Below, one piece after another: positions 50,446-58,485 of a DNA stretch of 64,000 nucleotides. The notes below the pieces were generated by a model. It made no database searches, had not been told where the DNA came from, and worked only from the letters and a program-made list of their open reading frames with translations. The translations under genes and the position numbers were made by a program. The DNA is from Peribacillus butanolivorans. Its GTDB lineage: Bacteria; Bacillota; Bacilli; Bacillales; DSM-1321. Each line of letters starts with the position of its first letter. The stretch's first letter is position 1. The stretch is taken from positions 4,275,299 to 4,339,298 of the forward strand of contig NZ_LGYA01000001.1 of the NCBI RefSeq assembly GCF_001273755.1, read 5' to 3'.

Positions 50446-51876
50446 CTATAAGCTCCTTACAGCATCTGCAAATCTTTTGATCCCTTCTTGAATGGATTCC
50501 TCGTTTTCTCTCGCAAAGGTAAAGCGAATATATTCCTTGTTTGTTCCCAATGTTGAACCGGGAACGTAAATGACTCCTCTTTTGATAGACTCCTCTAGTA
50601 ATTTTATTTCGTTTAATTGTACTTTCAACTTACACCACAAATGAATACCACCATTTGGCGAATAATACTCAACTTTGTTATTTAGAAATTGTTGAAGACT
50701 CGACACCATTGCATCCCTTCTTCTTTCTAGCTGCTCTCTTAAGTAGGTAATATGAGTAGGGAAATGCTCTGATTCAAGAAAATCGTTTGCTATCCATTGA
50801 GTGAATGAGCCATGGCCGAAGTCAACCTGTTGCTTAGCATCAGAGAGCCTCTCTATTACTGATTTCGGTCCTATAATCCAGCCAATTCTTAAACCAGAAG
50901 CAACAATTTTTGACAAAGAGCTTATATATAAAACATTTCCGTTGTTGTCCATCGATTTTAGAGTAGAGATTTCCTCCCCAGTAAAGGAAGTTAAACTATA
51001 AGGATCGTCTTCTATAACCGGTATGCCATATTCGGATGAAAGCTCTAGAATCCTTTTACGACGGTTGATATGAAGTACAGTTCCTGTTGGGTTTTGAAAA
51101 ACAGGGTTCAAAAATATCATCCTGATTCGATGTTTTTTATGTAGTGCTAGTAAATCCTCTGGGTTGATGCCATCCTTATCAACTGGTAAAAGAAATGTTC
51201 TTAGTCCTGCGGATTGAAAAATGGGAAGGTTGTAACTGTATGATGGATCTTCCAACGCAACGGCATCGCCTGGTTTTAACAAGCATTGGACAACGAGATG
51301 TATGGCTTGTTGTGCACCAGAAGTAATTAGTATGGAAGATGGATGAGTATCAATTCTTCTATACTGTTTAACATGATTGGTTATTGTGTCCCTTAAAATC
51401 GCATTACCCTGGGGATGATCATAACCTAAACTACCAATAAAAGACCTATTCGAAATGATTTCACGTAAGGATTCGACTGGAAATAAGTCTTCTGATACCT
51501 CTCCACTAGCTAAGTTTATAAGGTTATGCCCTTCCGTTTCTTTACGTATTCTTTGGGTTACCGGCAAATTGGGTAAAAATGAACCAGCTTCGATATATCT
51601 ATTCCAACTAGGTATACGTTTTCTGTTGATTCCCCATATATCCTTGCTGATCATCGTTCCGCTTCCTTTTTTTCGTTCAACCAGCCCATTTGCTTCCAAT
51701 TCATCATAAGCTGCTACAACTGTACTTCTGTTAACCCCCAGTTCATGTGCCAAGAAGCGCTCAGAAGGTAATGGCTTATCTAGTAAAAATGTCCCATCAG
51801 CAATACCACTCTCAATATAACCAGCTATTTGTTTATATAAAGGCTCCTTGGATTTCCTATCCGTTCTCCATTCCAT
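50446..51876 (-). CDS. MocR-family regulator (GntR-aminotransferase fusion)
   Basis: 476 aa. An N-terminal GntR winged helix (PLPSERFLAHELGVNRSTVV, about 35-55; AAYDELEANGLVERKKGSGT) is joined to a class I aminotransferase domain (LINLASGEVSEDLFP; FQNPTGTVLHINRR; VIEDDPYSLTSF; PLP Lys in YISSLSKIVASGLRIGWI). It is not the same subgroup as the MocR at 14969. The downstream nitrilase in the same orientation is the nearest structural gene, separated by a terminator. Confidence 0.8.
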   Translation of the reverse strand: MEWRTDRKSKEPLYKQIAGYIESGIADGTFLLDKPLPSERFLAHELGVNRSTVVAAYDELEANGLVERKKGSGTMISKDIWGINRKRIPSWNRYIEAGSFLPNLPVTQRIRKETEGHNLINLASGEVSEDLFPVESLREIISNRSFIGSLGYDHPQGNAILRDTITNHVKQYRRIDTHPSSILITSGAQQAIHLVVQCLLKPGDAVALEDPSYSYNLPIFQSAGLRTFLLPVDKDGINPEDLLALHKKHRIRMIFLNPVFQNPTGTVLHINRRKRILELSSEYGIPVIEDDPYSLTSFTGEEISTLKSMDNNGNVLYISSLSKIVASGLRIGWIIGPKSVIERLSDAKQQVDFGHGSFTQWIANDFLESEHFPTHITYLREQLERRRDAMVSSLQQFLNNKVEYYSPNGGIHLWCKLKVQLNEIKLLEESIKRGVIYVPGSTLGTNKEYIRFTFARENEESIQEGIKRFADAVRSL

Positions 51877-52069
51877 AAGCTACATCCTTTAAAATCGTTT
51901 AGTTAAAAGCGTACTAAATCCCTCTTTATTCCCTTAAATGGAAAAACCATTTATGTTAGTATAATCCTCTATCAAGATTATTGCACCCTTGGGATAGAAG
52001 TTCGAAACATTTTTCAAATTTCATCCATTTTCCCAAACTCATTGGATTTCCCTCCCAAAACAAAAAATG

Positions 52070-52097
52070 GCCTCTATCCCTTAAAAGGAATGGAGGC
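52070..52097 (-). terminator. Terminator of the TOMM operon
   Basis: GGCCTCTATCC and GGAATGGAGGC form the stem; the minus strand continues ATTTTTTG, 29 nt past the sagB-like stop codon. Confidence 0.75.
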
Positions 52098-52125
52098 TTT
52101 AGCTTATTAAGAATGATACATTCTA

Positions 52126-53691
52126 TTAACTACGCAAACTTCCTTTCAGCCATGGGCGCTGTCGATAGGGACCGATTGGAATTTGGATGAGGCTTGTTTT
52201 TCCGTGATTTTCCATCTTGTAAATGTCATCACACACGTTCACATCAAATCCGAGTAGGGGGTGACCATTCATCCCGAGTGCTGAAGCCGCTATAAGTAAT
52301 CGTTGTACGAGCATACCTGCTTCCATTTGCTGGATTCGATATCCTCTATAACCTAGTTCCGGTTTGTAGTGATCCTTATTACCCGCTACATGAAGGCAGA
52401 GCGGTATTTGCTGCAAATTCACATTATCCAGCGACATTCCGTATTGCAACGGAATCCGATGATCTCCGGGCTGTATCTGACGTAACACATGATCCATGCT
52501 GTCATATTGATAAGCTCCATCAGGTATGTCTTCTACATTATATAAACAGCCATACAAGGAAACACGCGGATTTTGCTTTGTATCTGTTTCATCCAAATCA
52601 TTTCGATAGGAAAAGGAAGCCGTCGCCTCCTGAAGAAGTGTGGCTAGTTGTGTTTGACTTACCTTTCCCAAAACGAAATCCATTTCCGGTGAAAATCGCT
52701 TTCGGCAAACCGAAGCCAAATCATACGACAATCGCTTCGTAGATGGCAGATCGATCTCGATTCCCTCACAATTCCTACCTTTCATTGCTTTCATTGGTCG
52801 AAACGACTCTGTTGACTCCATCATGGATGCTGCATTCATTTTGGTTAACATCGGATACTCTTTAATCTTCAGTGACCGAACATAGTGATTACACTGAATC
52901 GTTGTCAATTCCCTGTATAATTCTTTTGAAGAGACAAACCCGCCTGTGTTGCCTACATTTGCAAACGAGTGAATCGGTTCCACAGATAAGGGAATCACCG
53001 CATACGTGCTCTCTTCTTCTTCGGATAACCCAAGCAAATGATTGATGGCACGATCTAAAAATTGGAAGTATACCATGGATGTAAAGCCAAACCGTTTTGC
53101 CACTTCTAGCAACTGTCCAATCAGCACTCCAGCATCCAATCCTTGCAGACGGTATGAAAAATTATTGTATTTATAGAAATTTTTCCAAAACATGGTCGAT
53201 ACAAAAACAGTGCCAAAACAGGATGAGATGTCACACCGATTCCCAAGAGCCTGTTTTAAATATTCATCAAAATTGCCTTCGCGCAACAACACCAATCGAT
53301 GATGTGCCACATCATAATGGTACACACCTGCAGGCAACTTCTCCATCTTCAAATACACGTATAATTCGTTTGGATACAACGCTCCTCCTGAAGGAGCAAA
53401 ACGCCGAAAGGATTGCATGAGATCCGCCTGATCTGCAGAACCCAAAGTCTGACTTACTTGTGTAAGTCCGAATACATACCAGAGAAAATGACCGATTCTA
53501 TCGCAGTCAGGGATCGAAGGCGTTGCCCCTTCTTCAAGCGTCAGCGGCACCTCCATGGATAAAGGAAACACTGGTCTATCACGGTAGAGCTTATACGTAA
53601 GCGGTGCATCATTCCAATCCACCACCCAATCTGGTGGACTTGCCTTCTCAACGTCAAAATGTAGATTGTGAAGAAATGTGTCTAGACTCAT
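52126..53691 (-). CDS. SagB-type dehydrogenase of a TOMM cluster
   Basis: 521 aa, an FMN-dependent nitroreductase-fold enzyme that oxidises azolines to thiazoles/oxazoles. The first half carries the SagB signature (RFAPSGGALYPNELYVYLKM; YRLQGLDAGVLIGQLLEVAK). The second half repeats the fold more weakly (YRGYRIQQMEAGMLVQRLLI), so it is a double-domain version. AGGTAGGAGG lies directly before the ATG, 22 nt after the YcaO gene. It is last in the operon. Confidence 0.85.
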   Translation of the reverse strand: MSLDTFLHNLHFDVEKASPPDWVVDWNDAPLTYKLYRDRPVFPLSMEVPLTLEEGATPSIPDCDRIGHFLWYVFGLTQVSQTLGSADQADLMQSFRRFAPSGGALYPNELYVYLKMEKLPAGVYHYDVAHHRLVLLREGNFDEYLKQALGNRCDISSCFGTVFVSTMFWKNFYKYNNFSYRLQGLDAGVLIGQLLEVAKRFGFTSMVYFQFLDRAINHLLGLSEEEESTYAVIPLSVEPIHSFANVGNTGGFVSSKELYRELTTIQCNHYVRSLKIKEYPMLTKMNAASMMESTESFRPMKAMKGRNCEGIEIDLPSTKRLSYDLASVCRKRFSPEMDFVLGKVSQTQLATLLQEATASFSYRNDLDETDTKQNPRVSLYGCLYNVEDIPDGAYQYDSMDHVLRQIQPGDHRIPLQYGMSLDNVNLQQIPLCLHVAGNKDHYKPELGYRGYRIQQMEAGMLVQRLLIAASALGMNGHPLLGFDVNVCDDIYKMENHGKTSLIQIPIGPYRQRPWLKGSLRS

Positions 53692-53713
53692 CCTCCTACC
53701 TCCTAGTCACCGC

Positions 53714-55657
53714 TTAGGGAAACGGGTGCGGATGTGGGTTGAGCTGTTCAGGTTTTAGCGGTTGTTTTGCATATCCGAGTTCCATTGGAACCTTCAATAC
53801 CCTCTCCAGCCCAGTTGTACGGGTAAGATGATGTCCGAATGTCATCGGCAGCATTCCTGGAATCAGCACCTTTACGCAATGTAATCCGTTTCGTTTGATT
53901 TCCGGAGTCGTCTGATCTACCACAATCACCTCAAGTTTCAATCGGCGAAATTCTTGAAGAATATCTTGCAAATCATCAGTCAAATCTGGATGATTCGCCT
54001 TTTGCTTGAATTCCTCATCAAATGTTCTCAATGGACGATTATCATCCAATAAGAACTGCAAGCGTTCTTCAGCTTGTAGCAAGCCATACAGCATTCCATG
54101 ATCATCCATCTTCTGCACCAGCGAGGAATCATGCAGCATTTTTTCAATCTCCTCTTGGTCCTCCTCCATTTTCTCGTCAAGAGTCAGCATCATGCCAGCC
54201 AACTCGAAAACTGCGCTTTTCACCGCCCTTATCGGATCAAGATGAGCTCCGGCCGCACATATGATATTCAAGCCTTTTTGCTTCCTGTTTTTCGCCATCG
54301 CCCATACGCTTGGAATGCCGTGTTCCATTGTCGAATTATACAAATAAATATCATATCCCGCCGCAGCCCTTGCCCGGTCAATCATCAACTCCAGTTCTTT
54401 GTCATTTGCAGAATAAGGGTCAAGACGCGGGAGAGACAACTGCGCGTACCAAGTCAACAGAAACGAATCACGCTCCACCACTTCCATAATGCCGTAGAAA
54501 ATAGCCTCCTCCAAACTTCCACCTAAAGCGCAGCCATTGGAGGTTTCATAAACAAATCCTTCCCCGCAGCCTAAGCTGTAATAAGAAAGTAACTCCGGAA
54601 CAAGGATCGGACGCTCCTGCAGAAATGAATGGCCCCATACCCAATCTATTGAGCGATCAGGATTAAACGGTGGAAACGGAAAATCAGACTTTGCATATTG
54701 TTCCTTGGCGTGTACGCCTACCTTGGTAGGATTAAGTGCATGATCTTTCAAATTACGATAGCTGTCATGGATTACTGTCCGTTTGCCACGGGGCTCCATC
54801 CCACAATACCTTTCCAAGCCCTCCAATATAGCCGTCATCTCACTTACGGCGTATGAGAGAGTCCGACCTGCAGCTCCCTCATCTCCAATGAACAAAGGCA
54901 GATTAACACTTACATCAGCAAATGGAGGCACAAGATCATACATTTTATTATTCAAAAATCCCATGCGGTGGTCCAAATAATCTTTGGCTAATACTTTACT
55001 CAAATCCTCCATCGAACGACAGCGGTAACTGTCGGGACTGATTTTCGGACTTGATTGTAATGAAATACGAGCCAGTTCTGGCGAGTCTTCAGGTAATTCG
55101 CTGCAAACTGCACACAGCGGATCAGGTAAAAAAGAATGCCATGAACTATTCAGTGTTTTCAGGTTGATTAATGCAACCCTTCCTTCCGAATGAGGGTGAT
55201 CACCTTTCATTACCCTCCCTACCTCGGCGCCTATCAGGTGAGCCATCTGCATAAGTCCTGTACGTGATGCCGCCACATCACGCTGTATTCCTCCTTTTTC
55301 TTGTAACTGCTTGCGAATTTCCCACATCTCTTTACGATCACGTCCTGCCATGAGATGCCTTAAATCTGCACACTGAGAACACCCCTGAGTGTCCGGGCGT
55401 ACCAGCGGACCGATTATTCCTTCTCCAAATGAAACGAAGCCCCGCAGCCAAGGAATGCCCGTTGGCCGTAACATCTCTTCTGCCTTTTGATGGGCAATAG
55501 GATTCCAAGCATCTTGTAACACCAGAACCATAGCAGTCGTTTGCGGTATTCCTGCCTCGAAATCGGTTTGGTGAGTGACCTGGTATTGGCCGGACAGGTC
55601 TCCATAAACATGGTCAGCCAACACTCCTTCTCCGACAACCAATACGCCAGCTTTCAC
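53714..55657 (-). CDS. YcaO cyclodehydratase with fused leader-binding domain
   Basis: 647 aa. The N-terminal ~200 residues are the TOMM leader-binding/cyclodehydratase partner-like region with a zinc tetrad (CSQCADLRHL; CAVCSELPED). The YcaO domain follows, with ATP-binding glutamates (EMTAILEGLERYCGMEPRG; EAIFYGIMEVVERDSFLLTW) and a C-terminus rich in proline (LNPHPHPFP), the PxPxP-like end needed by YcaO cyclodehydratases. It uses ATP to turn Cys (and Ser/Thr) of the precursor into azolines. It starts with GTG and overlaps the upstream gene by GTGA. Confidence 0.9.
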   Translation of the reverse strand: MKAGVLVVGEGVLADHVYGDLSGQYQVTHQTDFEAGIPQTTAMVLVLQDAWNPIAHQKAEEMLRPTGIPWLRGFVSFGEGIIGPLVRPDTQGCSQCADLRHLMAGRDRKEMWEIRKQLQEKGGIQRDVAASRTGLMQMAHLIGAEVGRVMKGDHPHSEGRVALINLKTLNSSWHSFLPDPLCAVCSELPEDSPELARISLQSSPKISPDSYRCRSMEDLSKVLAKDYLDHRMGFLNNKMYDLVPPFADVSVNLPLFIGDEGAAGRTLSYAVSEMTAILEGLERYCGMEPRGKRTVIHDSYRNLKDHALNPTKVGVHAKEQYAKSDFPFPPFNPDRSIDWVWGHSFLQERPILVPELLSYYSLGCGEGFVYETSNGCALGGSLEEAIFYGIMEVVERDSFLLTWYAQLSLPRLDPYSANDKELELMIDRARAAAGYDIYLYNSTMEHGIPSVWAMAKNRKQKGLNIICAAGAHLDPIRAVKSAVFELAGMMLTLDEKMEEDQEEIEKMLHDSSLVQKMDDHGMLYGLLQAEERLQFLLDDNRPLRTFDEEFKQKANHPDLTDDLQDILQEFRRLKLEVIVVDQTTPEIKRNGLHCVKVLIPGMLPMTFGHHLTRTTGLERVLKVPMELGYAKQPLKPEQLNPHPHPFP

Positions 55658-57606
55658 CCTGATTCCTCCTCTCGCAACAACACCCCAAACACCCCTGCCA
55701 GTTCTTCTTTCAAAAACGATTCCAACTCTAGTTCGAAAACACAGATTCGCTTTTTATTCCTTTCCAAAACTTGCATGGCAGACTGAAAAACCTCAGAATG
55801 CGCTGTCACCTCGTACGCAGGAATCACAAGCTTTAGCGGCGGTTTGCCTTCCTGAAGCAAGCGTGAACCTTCTACCTCTTCCGTTGTGGGGCAAACTGTT
55901 TGATTTTGGGCTTTCGTAACGGCCTGCTGTAACGCATTTCGCAATGCCATTGTTATATTCAAACCGACAGAACCAGACCAGTCATCACCCGAAAAGACCC
56001 ATACCACAGGGAAACCGGATATTTCCCCTCCTAAGCCAATGATTGGTTCACCTTGCAGCGTGGTCAGTGCCTGCAAGAAATACCGGCAGCGTTCATCTTT
56101 TACCGCGTCCAACTTCACCTTGGCAACAATATTCTCTTGATTGAATGGCTGCTTGTTTAACTCATCATCTAAACACCTTTGCAATCCTCGGCACATGCAT
56201 TCCGCGAACGTTTCCCCTGCACCAATACCGACAAACCCCTGCACTTTCTCTACTCCCTGGAACGGCGATAAAGTCGTTACGAGCTGTTTGACTGTTGGGG
56301 ACACATACGCTTCAATCCCTACAAGGCCCGCTTCCCTCCTTGCTTCTTCATGCGTCAAATCGGAACAGATTATTTCTGGCTGCAGCTCGCATGGTCCCTC
56401 TGACAATGGATCAGCCACCTGAACTCGGCATTGAGCCAGCGGCAACTGCTTAAGATCTCCCTCATCCCAACGATGGAAAATTCCTGACTGTACCGATGTC
56501 AATCTGCTGAAACCCAAAAATAATTTCCCCTGCTCATCGCTACCCAATTTCTGTTCGAGACGCTGACCGAAATCCTGAACCCATTTTGCTGCCGTATTTC
56601 CAATCACCAGCGGGTGAGGCATGAACGAATGCCAGTTTCCCTCCAATGTTTCCATATTAAGCAGGTAGAATTGATTATTTTGCCTCGATTCGTTCACTTC
56701 TGTCGTTTCTTTAAAAAATTCAAATACCATCACATTGGCCAACATCGCTCCTGCTGTGGATGAAAAGGCGGTGACATGCTGATTTTTACTCAGTACAGAC
56801 TCGTGTATTCGACGCCATGAAGACTCCCAACACGCAATAGAATCCGGATTCACCAGCGGGCCTGCCAATCCTACTTGATTTAGACTTATTGCAGGGAGAA
56901 ACATTTTTTTCTCTTGCCTACAAACCGAATGAAGTTCTTGTAATTCCTCTACAGCACCTTCTTGTGACACATACAATATCGAATCAAACGGCTGTACAAT
57001 CTCTTGCCAAGAAGAACCGCCCTCTCTCTCCAGCTGGACCTCATCTACGGCTACATCGGAGTCTGTCTTCCGTGCATGTGCCACGAGCTCCTTCAACCGC
57101 TGTCTATCAGTTGGTACCGAGTCTGTAATGAAAACATGGAATGTGGGTAATCCAGCTTCCATTAATGCAGAAACCAACGAAATAAAAAAGGAACCAGAAC
57201 CAATAGCCAATACTTTTACTTGGCGAAAGCCTTGAAAACGGTATGTGCCCGAACCCCCAAAACTGTCCAAAAACTCTATTTGAGAATCATACTTTTTAAG
57301 AACCTGTTCCGACAGTTCATGCGGTCGATCTTGACTTACATCCCGAACAAACCCGTTTTTATATAAAACCTCTGCAATTTCGAACACTCGATTTCGGTAC
57401 GGACCTGGCAATCCTTCAGTCAATTCACTCAATGTATGGTCCCCATTGAACATCGGTAATAGCTTTTCAATCCACGGAACAATCGTACTGCCCTCCATAC
57501 GGAACGAACTTATGTTATTCCTGAAATACACACCTCTGTTTGGTTCAGGGAGAAAAAACGTGTCCCTTTTCACTTTCAGACGCATAGAAGGGGTCATATT
57601 TTCCAT
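55654..57606 (-). CDS. Thiazole-containing bacteriocin maturation protein (E1-like)
   Basis: 650 aa, matching the putative thiazole-containing bacteriocin maturation protein family of Bacillus heterocycloanthracin clusters. The N-terminus is a RiPP-recognition-like region (KRDTFFLPEPNRGVYFRNN; YRNRVFEIAEVLYKNGFVRD). The middle is a Rossmann E1-like fold (VKVLAIGSGSFFISLVSALM). The C-terminal half is YcaO-related and degenerate. It presumably binds the precursor leader and presents it to the cyclodehydratase. GGAGG lies 6 nt before the ATG. It is separated from the precursor gene by a hairpin at 57708-57732. Confidence 0.85.
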   Translation of the reverse strand: MENMTPSMRLKVKRDTFFLPEPNRGVYFRNNISSFRMEGSTIVPWIEKLLPMFNGDHTLSELTEGLPGPYRNRVFEIAEVLYKNGFVRDVSQDRPHELSEQVLKKYDSQIEFLDSFGGSGTYRFQGFRQVKVLAIGSGSFFISLVSALMEAGLPTFHVFITDSVPTDRQRLKELVAHARKTDSDVAVDEVQLEREGGSSWQEIVQPFDSILYVSQEGAVEELQELHSVCRQEKKMFLPAISLNQVGLAGPLVNPDSIACWESSWRRIHESVLSKNQHVTAFSSTAGAMLANVMVFEFFKETTEVNESRQNNQFYLLNMETLEGNWHSFMPHPLVIGNTAAKWVQDFGQRLEQKLGSDEQGKLFLGFSRLTSVQSGIFHRWDEGDLKQLPLAQCRVQVADPLSEGPCELQPEIICSDLTHEEARREAGLVGIEAYVSPTVKQLVTTLSPFQGVEKVQGFVGIGAGETFAECMCRGLQRCLDDELNKQPFNQENIVAKVKLDAVKDERCRYFLQALTTLQGEPIIGLGGEISGFPVVWVFSGDDWSGSVGLNITMALRNALQQAVTKAQNQTVCPTTEEVEGSRLLQEGKPPLKLVIPAYEVTAHSEVFQSAMQVLERNKKRICVFELELESFLKEELAGVFGVLLREEESG

Positions 57607-57707
57607 TCCGGTCCTCCTAACCCGAAGCTTTTCTAGTTCTGCTTCAGCACTTCACTTTAATCCTATGTATGACAATTTGTCTCTTATGTCTATTCTTTCA
57701 AAGAAAA

Positions 57708-57732
57708 GTCCCTGCAACATCAATGCAGGGAC
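57708..57732 (-). terminator. Leaky terminator after the precursor gene
   Basis: GTCCCTGCA and TGCAGGGAC around a 7-nt loop, with TTTTCTTTG following on the minus strand. It lies between the precursor and the modification genes, the usual way to keep precursor mRNA in excess. Confidence 0.7.
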
Positions 57733-57761
57733 ATCTCCTTCTCTTTAGAAAACCTGAACTC

Positions 57762-58025
57762 TTAACGACCGCAACGTCCGCAGCCGCCGCAACGACCGCA
57801 ACCGCCGCAACGAAAACCGCAACCACCGCAACCACCGCAACGACCGAACCCACAGCCCCCAATAAAGCAACCAAGACATCCAAAACAACCAAAACCGAAA
57901 CCAATGAGTCGAGAATCGTCCGCAGAATACGGTTGCTGGAACTGGTTTTGATCCCAAAGAATTGGCTGGCTTACCTGAAAATCGTCAACATTCAACATTT
58001 GCAATTGATTTTGAAACTCATACAT
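57762..58025 (-). CDS. TOMM precursor, heterocycloanthracin/sonorensin family
   Basis: An 87-aa precursor peptide. The leader runs from MYEFQNQLQMLNVDDFQVSQ to about residue 42. The core (GFGFGCFGCLGCFIGGCGFG onward) is almost only Gly, Cys, Arg and Phe, with 12 Cys mostly in GGC, GRC or FGC triplets, ending GRCGR. The core has no Ser or Thr, so every heterocycle would be a thiazole. TGGAGG lies 9 nt before the ATG. It is first in the operon with E1-like, YcaO and SagB genes. Apparent ORFs in other frames of this GC-rich repeat are artefacts. Confidence 0.9.
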   Translation of the reverse strand: MYEFQNQLQMLNVDDFQVSQPILWDQNQFQQPYSADDSRLIGFGFGCFGCLGCFIGGCGFGRCGGCGGCGFRCGGCGRCGGCGRCGR

Positions 58026-58062
58026 TTATATAACCTCCATATATTCATTAATAAGGTAATGC

Positions 58063-58176
58063 TTAGTACTTAATAACAGGAAAGAAAATCGGACCGAAAT
58101 TGTCTGGGAATCCACGTCGTGTACTCCCTCCAACAAAATATGTAAGGGGAATGGGGATTGTTACTGATTCAAAAGC
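58063..58176 (-). other. Open frame without a start upstream of the precursor
   Basis: The minus strand reads AFESVTIPIPLTYFVGGSTR then RGFPDNFGPIFFPVIKY-stop. It looks protein-like, but no start codon is present and a TAG precedes it. The opposite strand is also open here. It may be a relic. The TOMM promoter must lie in 58026-58443, but no strong consensus match stands out. Confidence 0.25.
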
Positions 58177-58443
58177 CTATTTTTATTGAATCTTTATAAA
58201 ACGGTTCAAGAGGAAACAGGGATAATCACTTTATTAATACGTGGCTTAGTACAAATGAAAACTTAGAGACAAAGCTAAAAAAGCTGGGACTAAGTTAGCA
58301 AGCCTAGAGTAGGGACTTAGCTTATCAACTCGAAAATCGCTCTGGTGCAAGTTAGAAACATAGAATCTCAATATCCTTTTCATCTATGAATAATGATGGT
58401 ACTCAAAACAATTTATGTATGAATTCAATCTCGCTTCGGACCA

Positions 58444-58483
58444 AAATAAAGCCCTTGCACTAACTTATGCAAGGACTTTATTT
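58444..58483 (-). terminator. Terminator of the amine oxidase gene
   Basis: AAATAAAGTCCTTGCA and TGCAAGGGCTTTATTT form a long stem, with T-rich sequence on both sides, 3 nt past the stop codon. Confidence 0.8.
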
Positions 58484-58485
58484 AA

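Noticed and set aside
57669..58073. ORFs in other frames over the TOMM precursor (Thr/Ala-rich and Val/Ala-rich proteins)
   Set aside because: They are shadows of the GC-rich core repeat; only the 87-aa frame has a ribosome binding site and the known precursor pattern.
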